From contig DASUKN010000004.1 of NCBI GenBank assembly GCA_036278715.1, positions 62,001 to 126,000 on the forward strand: a DNA stretch of 64,000 bases. The letters are read 5' to 3'. Positions within the stretch are counted from its first letter, which is position 1. The number at the start of each line of letters is the position of its first letter. Under the pieces are notes generated by a model that did not search any database, was not told where the DNA came from, and saw nothing but the letters and a program-made list of their open reading frames with translations. The DNA is from Udaeobacter sp025935755 (lineage in GTDB: Bacteria; Verrucomicrobiota; Verrucomicrobiia; Chthoniobacterales; UBA10450). A program made the translations under genes and the position numbers. Below, one piece after another: positions 57,721-64,000 of this stretch.

Positions 57721-60108
57721 ATGCCTGTCACTTTGGAACGACCGCAGCTTCATCACACCATGCACAGACGGCGATTGCGCCGGAAGCGCCGCGTCGTTGC
57801 GATTGCAATTCGTCTGACAATTCTCGCTGTCGTCGTCGCCATCTTTTGCGGCGGCTATTATCTCGCGCGACGAGGGTTCGGGCGCGAATGGCGGTCCCGC
57901 GTCGTCGAAGAATTGCGCAAGCGCGGCGTCGAAGCCCAGATCGGCCGGCTGACTCTGGACCCGTTCCGTGGTTTGGTCGCGAAAAACGTAAGGATTTTTG
58001 ATTATAGAAACCGCGAAAACACTCTGGCGTTGATCAGCGAAGTCTCTCTGGACATCAATTATGCCGCGCTGATTCATCATGAACCCTTTTTAAACGCACT
58101 CGATGTGCGCGACGCGCAGATTACATTTCCGATTAAGACCGCCGAAGGAAAAGCCAGTCGCGCGCAACTGACGAACCTCCGCGCGCATATTTACTTCCCG
58201 CCGGAACAGATTTACGTCAGTCAGGCGGAAGGAATCTTTTGCGGGATTCGAGTATCGGCAAGAGGACAACTGATCAAGCGCGCGGATTACCAGCCATCGG
58301 CATCGATCACACCCCAGGAATGGCAGGAACGATTGTCGCTCGCGCAGCGTGTGGTCACTGAACTGCAGAAGTTCAGTTTCCCCGGAGGGCCTCCCTCCTT
58401 GCAGGTGAAGTTCAGCGGAAACATCGCTGAACTCGAAAATGCCCGGATCGAGGCGACTCTGCGCGGCGAACGGCTGCAACGGGGCAGCTACGAAATTGAT
58501 AATCTTTCCGCCGCGGCAGAATGGAATAATCAGCGGTTGGATATCGCGCATTGTGAATGGAGCGACAGCAAAGGCACTTTTGCCGGGCGCGGCGATTGGA
58601 ACCGCGAAACCAATAGCGCAAAATTCCAGATTCAAAGCAGTCTCGATCTAAAAAGATTCCTGGTGGCTTTCGGAGTTAAAGGACCCGTGGCGGACGTAGA
58701 ATTTCAGTCGCCTCCTCTGCTCGAGGTAACGGGCTCAATAAAACTGGGCGCCGATCAATTTCGACCAGAGATGATCGGACACGTCGCTCTTGGACAGTTC
58801 ACTTACAAGAAGGTGCCCTTTTCTGAACTGACTGCCGATTTTTCGTGGGACGGCGAGCGCACGTTGGTTCGCGAGGTGCGCGTGCGCCAGCAGACCGGCC
58901 AACTGCGAGCCGATGTTTTCGACGCACCGAACGATTTCCGGCTGAATGTTGAGAGCACGATATCGCCAGAGGCGTTACGCCCACTCGTTCCACCGAAAGC
59001 GAACGAGTTTCTGCGAGAATGGCAATGGCAACGTTCGCCCGCAATCCGGATGACAATTCGCGGCACGGATCACAACCCGGAGAACTGGCAAGGCGACGGC
59101 ACAATCGCTCTGGGACGCACCCGGTTTCGCGGAACATGGATGAACGACGCCAACGCCCGAATTCATTTCGCCGATGGCGCCGTGAGCTGTGAAGATCTTC
59201 ACGTCAGTCGCAACGAAGGCACCGGGTCCGGTAGTTTCACCTACGATTTCAAGAAGCACGAGGTGCGGATCTCGAATGTCCGCAGCTCATTGTATCCTGC
59301 TGAAGCAATTTTCTGGATTGATCCGAAGACTTCGAAAACTGTTGCGCCATACAAATTCCGGCGGCCACCGAACGTTGTGGCAAATGGCATTTACCAGTTC
59401 CACGGAGGCAAGAACACGCGACTGGAGATCAAGGTCGATGGCGCAGGTGGAATGGATTATGCCTTCCTCGGCAAAACGTTGTCATTCGGTCGTGTCTCGG
59501 CGCAATTATTGTTCACGAACGAACGTTTGCAGATTACTGACGTCCGCACCGATCTTCTCGGTGGCACTCTGCGCGGCCATGCTGATATCTCGCTGGCAAA
59601 AAACGACCCGCTTTACCGCGCGAACATCACGCTAAGCGAGATTAATTTCCCGCAACTCACTGATTTGTACTTCAAGTACAAGACTGCGCTGGGGCTGTTA
59701 CGCGGCTCGTACGAATTCAGCGGCCTCGGCAACAATTGGCGGACGATGCGAGGCAAAGGAAAAGTTGAAGTAAGTGATGGCGACGTCTTCGCCATCCCGA
59801 TATTTGGACCGTTGTCAGGAATTTTGAACCACATCGTTCCTGGAAGCGGATATAGCGTCGCTCATAAAGCAAATGCCACATTCACCGTGCAAAACGGCAT
59901 CATGCACACCGAAGATTTCGAAGCCGCTGGCTCTCTTTTCAGTATGCTTGGCAACGGCGACATTCATTTTCTCGACGACAAACTCGATTTCAATCTACGA
60001 CTGGACATGAAAGGACCTGGCATAGTGCTCACGCCAATGTACAAACTTTTCGAATACGCTGGCGAAGGCAGCCTCAAGAAACCCGATTGGCACCCAAAGC
60101 GGTTTTGA
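57721..60108 (+). CDS. AsmA-like/YhdP-type envelope protein
   Basis: The 795-residue protein has a basic N-terminus, a membrane anchor at about residues 26-48 (VVAIAIRLTILAVVVAIFCGGYYLA), and a long repetitive beta region typical of the AsmA/TamB lipid-transfer superfamily (RVVEELRKRGVEAQIGRLTL and DLNVESTIS-type repeats) ending with IDKLDFNLRLDMK-type AsmA C-terminal strands (FLDDKLDFNLRLDMKGPGIV). These proteins bridge the envelope and carry phospholipid. Start ATG 57721 lies right after the microrepeat with no good Shine-Dalgarno. Confidence 0.8.
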   Translation: MPVTLERPQLHHTMHRRRLRRKRRVVAIAIRLTILAVVVAIFCGGYYLARRGFGREWRSRVVEELRKRGVEAQIGRLTLDPFRGLVAKNVRIFDYRNRENTLALISEVSLDINYAALIHHEPFLNALDVRDAQITFPIKTAEGKASRAQLTNLRAHIYFPPEQIYVSQAEGIFCGIRVSARGQLIKRADYQPSASITPQEWQERLSLAQRVVTELQKFSFPGGPPSLQVKFSGNIAELENARIEATLRGERLQRGSYEIDNLSAAAEWNNQRLDIAHCEWSDSKGTFAGRGDWNRETNSAKFQIQSSLDLKRFLVAFGVKGPVADVEFQSPPLLEVTGSIKLGADQFRPEMIGHVALGQFTYKKVPFSELTADFSWDGERTLVREVRVRQQTGQLRADVFDAPNDFRLNVESTISPEALRPLVPPKANEFLREWQWQRSPAIRMTIRGTDHNPENWQGDGTIALGRTRFRGTWMNDANARIHFADGAVSCEDLHVSRNEGTGSGSFTYDFKKHEVRISNVRSSLYPAEAIFWIDPKTSKTVAPYKFRRPPNVVANGIYQFHGGKNTRLEIKVDGAGGMDYAFLGKTLSFGRVSAQLLFTNERLQITDVRTDLLGGTLRGHADISLAKNDPLYRANITLSEINFPQLTDLYFKYKTALGLLRGSYEFSGLGNNWRTMRGKGKVEVSDGDVFAIPIFGPLSGILNHIVPGSGYSVAHKANATFTVQNGIMHTEDFEAAGSLFSMLGNGDIHFLDDKLDFNLRLDMKGPGIVLTPMYKLFEYAGEGSLKKPDWHPKRF

Positions 60109-60118
60109 GCCCACTCTT

Positions 60119-60244
60119 GTCATTCTGATCCCGCAGGCGCGGGAGAAGCTGCAACGCAGAGGACGAAGTCCTCGAGGCCAGGGTTTCAATCTCAGATCAA
60201 TCGATTGGGAAAATTCAGAGATGTTTCGCTCCGCTCAACATGAC
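60119..60244. repeat. GTCAT-bounded inverted-repeat element
   Basis: It begins gtcattctgatcccgcaggcgc, includes gagaagctgcaacgcagaggacgaagtcctcg and gaggccagggtttcaatc, and ends gtttcgctccgctcaacatgac. It shares blocks with 46210-46342 and 57548-57633. It lies in the nfo upstream region and is the reason for the long apparent nfo leader. Confidence 0.55.
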
Positions 60245-60304
60245 AGTAATCGGGTACTGCGGCAGCCGAACCGGTCGCTCACCAGGGATCGCCAATCATC
60301 GGCG

Positions 60305-61156
60305 TTGATCGGCGCGCACATGTCCATCCGCGGCGGGGTGAGCATGGCTATCGAGCGGGCGCGCTCGATCCGGTGCACGGCGATGCAGGTATTCGTGAAA
60401 AACAACATGCAATGGTTCGCGCGGCCCCTCACCGGTGAGGAGATCCGCGCTTTCCTCAATCACGTCCAGCGCGGTGAATTGTTGTCAGTGTTCGGACACG
60501 CCAATTATCTGATCAATCTCGCTGCCACCAATCCGCAATTCCACGCCAATTCCATTCGCGCCCTTGCGGAAGAACTGGTGCGGGCAGATCAGCTTGAACT
60601 TCCGTTCCTGGTGTTGCATCCGGGTGCGCACCTCGGCGCGGGCGAAGAGGCCGGTTTGAAGAAAATCACCGATTCAGTTGACGAAGTGTTCCGGCAAATT
60701 CCGAAAGTGAAAACGAAAATCGCGCTCGAGATTACAGCCGGCCAGGGTTCGTGCATCGGTCATCGTTTCGAGCATCTCGCGCATATCATCGCGAACGTGC
60801 GTGAACCGGAACGAGTGTGCGTCTGTCTCGATACGGCGCATCTTTTCGCTGCCGGTTACGACATCGGCAACGAATCAGGAGCGAAAAAAACATTTCGCGA
60901 ATTCGATCGCGTTATCGGTCGCAATCGTCTCGTTGCGATCCATGTAAACGATTCGAAAACAGCCCGCGGTTCGCGAGTAGATCGACATGAGCACATCGGT
61001 AAGGGCCGGATCGGTCTCGACGCGTTTCGCTTCATCATGCGAACCCCGAGATTCAGCAAAATCCCGAAAGTATTGGAAACGCCAAAAGGCGAAGATCTGC
61101 GGGAAGATGTGGTGAACCTGAGAAAGCTGCGCGCATTCGCGAATGAGCGAGTGTGA
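60305..61156 (+). CDS. nfo: Endonuclease IV (AP endonuclease)
   Basis: The 283-residue TIM-barrel zinc enzyme nicks DNA at abasic sites. From TTG 60305 the start is LIGAHMSIRGGVSMAIERAR, the family N-terminus. Metal motifs follow in the usual places: FGHANYLINLAATNP (His, about 65), FLVLHPGAHLGAGEEAGLKK (about 105), EITAGQGSCIGHRFEHLAHI (Glu/His, about 145), VCLDTAHLFAAGYD (Asp/His, about 178), HVNDSKTARGSRVDRHEHIGKGRIG. The longer 5' frame translates a repeat; ATG 60314 is a shorter alternative. Confidence 0.93.
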   Translation: MIGAHMSIRGGVSMAIERARSIRCTAMQVFVKNNMQWFARPLTGEEIRAFLNHVQRGELLSVFGHANYLINLAATNPQFHANSIRALAEELVRADQLELPFLVLHPGAHLGAGEEAGLKKITDSVDEVFRQIPKVKTKIALEITAGQGSCIGHRFEHLAHIIANVREPERVCVCLDTAHLFAAGYDIGNESGAKKTFREFDRVIGRNRLVAIHVNDSKTARGSRVDRHEHIGKGRIGLDAFRFIMRTPRFSKIPKVLETPKGEDLREDVVNLRKLRAFANERV

Positions 61157-61174
61157 TTCGTTAAAACGTATATC

Positions 61175-61197
61175 GTTACAACGAATCCCGTTGTAAC
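61175..61197. terminator. Possible bidirectional terminator
   Basis: A perfect 9-bp stem GTTACAACG / CGTTGTAAC with a 5-base loop (aatcc), after the nfo stop, followed by ccttgtaactctttt, then the stop of the convergent DUF4870 gene. It is the best terminator-like dyad I see between these convergent genes. The T-run is weak and lies 11 bases after the stem. Confidence 0.4.
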
Positions 61198-61237
61198 CCT
61201 TGTAACTCTTTTACCGATTCAACGGGGCGAAGCCGCG

Positions 61238-61627
61238 TCACTTAATGAGCCGGAGCGTAAACGGGTAGTGATAAAATCTTCCTTCACCGGCCTTCACCGA
61301 TGCGATGATCACGAGCACAGTGTTCAGCACCCAGAGCGCTATCAGAATTGGAATGCCGATCAGGAAGATGCAGAGGATCGCCGCGATCGCGTCGTAAATC
61401 AGCATCGAGATCTGGAAATTTAAAGATTCCTTGCCGTGCGCATCGATTTCAGGCGAGTCGCCGCGCTTTAGCAGCCACACCACGAGTGGACCTAAAATGT
61501 GACCCAGAAAATGAAAGAACAATCCGAGTAGTGCGCTGGCGTGGCACAAAACGCACCACGTTCGAACATCGGAGGAAGTAGATGGAGTCGGAGGCGGTTG
61601 TGGATCCATACCGAACCCTTCGCTCAA
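61238..61627 (-). CDS. DUF4870 small membrane protein
   Basis: The 129-residue protein has three to four hydrophobic segments and the DUF4870 marks: WCVLCHASALLGLFFHFLGH (about residue 24), GPLVVWLLKRGDSPEIDAHG, KESLNFQISMLIYDAIAAIL and VIASVKAGEGRFYHYPFTLR near the C-terminus. The N-terminus is Pro-rich. The family is common and of unknown function, likely a membrane stabiliser. It sits between nfo (convergent) and murA (same strand, 43 bases upstream). Confidence 0.85.
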   Translation of the reverse strand: MSEGFGMDPQPPPTPSTSSDVRTWCVLCHASALLGLFFHFLGHILGPLVVWLLKRGDSPEIDAHGKESLNFQISMLIYDAIAAILCIFLIGIPILIALWVLNTVLVIIASVKAGEGRFYHYPFTLRLIK

Positions 61628-61670
61628 AGACAGACAGCTCGCCAGTAGAACAGACAGAAAAGGATAGGCG

Positions 61671-62933
61671 CTACTCTGATTTTACCCGTTCGATATGCGC
61701 GCCGATTTCCTGGAGTTTTTCGTCTAGATGTTCGTATCCGCGGTCAATATGATAGACGCGGCTGACTTCCGTGATGCCGTCTGCCTTCAATCCTGCCAGC
61801 ACCAGCGCAGCAGACGCGCGCAAATCACTCGCCATCACTGGCGCCCCGAGGAGGCTGTTCACTCCATCAATGACCGCGGTGGCGCCGTCCAGGTGGACCT
61901 TGGCTCCCATACGTTTGAGTTCAGCTACATGCATGTACCGCTGAGGAAAAACATTTTCAGTCACTGAACTCGTACCCCTGGTTGTCGAAAGTAACGCGCA
62001 CATTTGTGCCTGCATGTCGGTCGGGAACCCGGGATACGGCTCCGTAACGATGTCCAGCGCGCTCGCATCCCCATTGGGCAGAAGGGCAATGGAATCAGCT
62101 GCGATATCCACCGCGTAACCACACTTCGCGAGAGCGTCAGTCACCGCACGCAAATGTTCCGGCTCGACTCGTTTCACCGTTACTCCCTCGCCGGCAATCG
62201 CGCCGGCTACCAGAAAAGTGCCTGCTTCAATTCGGTCCGGAATAACACGGTGCTCCGCGCCGTGCAATTCATTCACGCCTTCGATGATGATTCGATCGGT
62301 TCCTGCGCCTCCGATCTTCGCCCCCATTTTGTTGAGGAAATTCGCGAGATCCATGACCTCGGGTTCGCATGCTGCTCCTTCGATGACGGTCATCCCATCG
62401 GCTAGAACCGACGCCATCATGACATTGTCTGTGCCGAGCACAGTGGGACCGAATTGTCCTCTCATGTCGATCTGTGCCCCTCGCAGTTTGGGCGCAAACA
62501 CTTTGATATCGCCGCCTTCCACGCGCACCGCTGAGCCAAGCGCTTCAAACCCTCTCAAATGCAAATCGATAGGCCGATCTCCAATCACGCAGCCGCCGGG
62601 CAATGCAACACTGGCTTCCTTACACCGGCCTAACAAGGGCCCCAGGACGCAAACCGAGGCGCGCATTTTCCGGACGACATCGTACGGTGCGACACAGTGA
62701 ATCTTTTCCGCGGTCACAGTCACAGTTCCGCTGGCACGCTCCACTTGCGCACCGAGGTGAGCGAGAATCTGGAGCATGTAGTTTGTGTCGCTCAGGTCGG
62801 GCACACCGTGAACGACACACGGTTCGCGAGTCAGCAAAGTGGCAGCCAGGATCGGTAACGAGGAATTTTTTGAGCCACTGACCTTAATCGAGCCGGAAAG
62901 CCGGCGGCCTCCATGAACAAGAATCTTATCCAT
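61671..62933 (-). CDS. murA: UDP-N-acetylglucosamine 1-carboxyvinyltransferase
   Basis: MurA makes the first committed peptidoglycan precursor. The 420-residue EPSP-synthase-fold enzyme has SGSIKVSGSKNSSLPILAAT (N-terminus), RASVCVLGPLLGRCKEASVA, the catalytic cysteine in LPGGCVIGDRPIDLHLRGFE (about residue 117), TDNVMMASVLADGMTVIEGA, and FPTDMQAQMCALLSTTRGTS. The cysteine is present, so fosfomycin sensitivity is expected. It overlaps prmC by 8 bases and is transcribed after it. Confidence 0.96.
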   Translation of the reverse strand: MDKILVHGGRRLSGSIKVSGSKNSSLPILAATLLTREPCVVHGVPDLSDTNYMLQILAHLGAQVERASGTVTVTAEKIHCVAPYDVVRKMRASVCVLGPLLGRCKEASVALPGGCVIGDRPIDLHLRGFEALGSAVRVEGGDIKVFAPKLRGAQIDMRGQFGPTVLGTDNVMMASVLADGMTVIEGAACEPEVMDLANFLNKMGAKIGGAGTDRIIIEGVNELHGAEHRVIPDRIEAGTFLVAGAIAGEGVTVKRVEPEHLRAVTDALAKCGYAVDIAADSIALLPNGDASALDIVTEPYPGFPTDMQAQMCALLSTTRGTSSVTENVFPQRYMHVAELKRMGAKVHLDGATAVIDGVNSLLGAPVMASDLRASAALVLAGLKADGITEVSRVYHIDRGYEHLDEKLQEIGAHIERVKSE

Positions 62934-63768
62934 ACCTCGCGAACAGAAAACGTATCACACCCGAGTAATCTTTTTCGGCCGAAATGTCGCGATAATTTTT
63001 CTCCTCAAGCGCTGCTACAAGCGCGTCGCTTTGAGCGATTCCAATTTCCATTGCCAGAATTCCCCCCGGCCGAAGCCACGACGGGGCGTGCCCGATCAAT
63101 TGCTGCACCAATTCATCCCCGCGCGCGCCTGCGAAAAGCGCCACTTCGGGATCGTGCAACACTTCACGCGAGAGATTCTGGCGGTCCTCGATCGAAACAT
63201 ACGGAAGATTTGCGGCGATCAGATCGAGACCCGGTTGCACGTTTTCAAGCAAGTTGCTGCGCAGGAAGCGAACACGATCAGCTAATCCTAGCCGGCCGGC
63301 ATTTTCGCGCGCCAGCATGAGCGCATCCTCGGAAATATCAACCCCCACAACCTCGGCTTTTGGAAATTCCGCAGCCAGGGTGAGCGCAATGACGCCGCTT
63401 CCCGTTCCGATATCGACCGCGCGGAAACATTCGGTTTCGGATTTGAAGCGTGAAATCAAAAGCTCAACGAGCCGCTCGGTTTCGGGTCGCGGTATCAGCG
63501 CACGGTTGTCGCATTGAAAAATGCGCCCGCAGAACTCGACCGTGCCGAGCAAATGCTGAAGTGGCTCGCCTGCACCGCGGCGCCGCACCAATTCACGCAA
63601 CGGAGCAAGTTCCGATTCTGCCAGGGGCCGTTCGAAAGCCAGGTATAAATCTATCCGCTTCCGGCCTAACACATGCGCCAGCAAGTGCTCGGCGTTCAAA
63701 CGCGGGCTATCGATGTTTCGCTTCTGGAAATAGCCGGTCGTTGATTGCAAGACCTCGAGCACAGTCAT
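62926..63768 (-). CDS. prmC: Peptide chain release factor N5-glutamine methyltransferase
   Basis: PrmC methylates the GGQ glutamine of release factors. The 280-residue protein has an N-terminal helical domain and the SAM fold: RPETERLVELLISRF (about residue 95), VDIGTGSGVIALTLAAEFPK (motif I, about 118), VGVDISEDALMLARENAGRL, and catalytic motif ANLPYVSIEDRQNLSREVLH at about 185. The usual NPPY motif is NLPY here. It is first of a prmC-murA pair with an 8-base overlap. Confidence 0.92.
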   Translation of the reverse strand: MTVLEVLQSTTGYFQKRNIDSPRLNAEHLLAHVLGRKRIDLYLAFERPLAESELAPLRELVRRRGAGEPLQHLLGTVEFCGRIFQCDNRALIPRPETERLVELLISRFKSETECFRAVDIGTGSGVIALTLAAEFPKAEVVGVDISEDALMLARENAGRLGLADRVRFLRSNLLENVQPGLDLIAANLPYVSIEDRQNLSREVLHDPEVALFAGARGDELVQQLIGHAPSWLRPGGILAMEIGIAQSDALVAALEEKNYRDISAEKDYSGVIRFLFARYG

Positions 63769-63833
63769 TTGACTAATCTTAGCGGCAGATCCCGCGCCGG
63801 ACGAAGCCGCTCTGCATGTCGTCGAATCCAGGC

Positions 63834-64000
63834 CTACGCCATCGCGCGACTAATTACCCAGGCAACTTCTTTACCCGTGACAAACATGTGCGCATCGCCA
63901 CCGTTTGGATCTACGATGTATTTGCTGCTTTCCAGGTTATGAAAGCGGCCGGATTGCCAGCTGTAGCCGCCGCCCACAGCCAGCAGTTGATCAACAGCCT
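63834..64000 (-). CDS. 3' end of an unidentified gene (partial)
   Basis: An open frame enters from the right edge on the minus strand and ends at TAG (63834-63836). The 55-residue tail includes AVDQLLAVGGGYSWQSGRFH, then LESSKYIVDPNGGDAHMFVT, and ends VAWVISRAMA. The composition looks like a real protein and it is not a release factor. I do not recognise it. It ends 66 bases before the prmC start on the same strand, so it may head that operon. Confidence 0.6.
   Translation of the reverse strand, partial: AVDQLLAVGGGYSWQSGRFHNLESSKYIVDPNGGDAHMFVTGKEVAWVISRAMA

Noticed and set aside
63745..63942. Short plus-strand frame near the right edge
   Set aside because: It overlaps the prmC start and the partial minus-strand gene tail and is Arg/Ser-rich without motif.

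Overview
The window looks like a chromosomal segment from a Gram-negative member of the Verrucomicrobiota, most likely a soil Chthoniobacterales (Spartobacteria) type. This is an inference from moderately GC-rich DNA, the protein style (many exported orphan proteins, Pro/Thr/Arg-rich C-terminal tails, LysM/AsmA/TPR membrane proteins) and very repeat-dense intergenic DNA. There is no 16S rRNA here to settle it. It carries dnaA and dnaN next to a likely replication origin (about 44.2-47.5 kb), so it is core chromosome rather than a plasmid or phage.

Layout. 0-5 kb: a partial gene, a REP-associated (Y1/HUH) transposase with inverted REP-like arms, a CBS protein, and a pyrimidine operon pyrR-pyrB-pyrC on the minus strand. 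5-14 kb: Mrp Fe-S carrier, Coa1-like protein, GT4 glycosyltransferase, thioesterase, a TonB-C protein, several small exported proteins, a transglutaminase-like protein, an M23 and an NlpC/P60 peptidase. 14-20 kb: gamma-glutamyltransferase with a duplicated tail, and an ECF sigma / anti-sigma / Spy-like envelope-stress locus with matching divergent promoters. 20-25 kb: methyltransferase, pyrD, mnmE, hisC. 25-34.4 kb: TPR membrane protein plus arginase-fold enzyme, paired SMR transporters, FemAB-like acyltransferase, a truncated MscS gene, acpP, rnc, thiD, ferredoxin. 34.4-41 kb: TauE/SafE plus universal stress operon, a seven-blade kelch-like exported protein, an MBL hydrolase, tRNA-Thr(CGT), D-Ala-D-Ala carboxypeptidase, a glyoxalase. 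41-44 kb: an ATP-grasp plus GCS2 carboxylate-amine ligase pair. 44-64 kb: oriC-dnaA-dnaN, M50 protease, FAD reductase, folD, acyltransferase and ubiX, esterase, accA, degenerate LysM/YkuD protein, DUF420, AsmA-like protein, nfo, DUF4870, prmC-murA.

The genes are mostly housekeeping: nucleotide synthesis (pyrR/B/C/D, folD), replication and repair (dnaA, dnaN, nfo), RNA and translation (rnc, mnmE, prmC, tRNA), lipids (acpP, accA, acyltransferase) and envelope (murA, dac, M23, NlpC, LysM). The most distinctive features are (1) two face-to-face ECF promoters with identical -35 elements and 17-bp spacers controlling the sigma factor and a divergent Spy-like gene, and (2) intergenic DNA in which a large share of the gaps is filled by short elements bounded by inverted repeats and carrying variable hairpins, in several sequence families, including copies at both junctions of the pyr operon.
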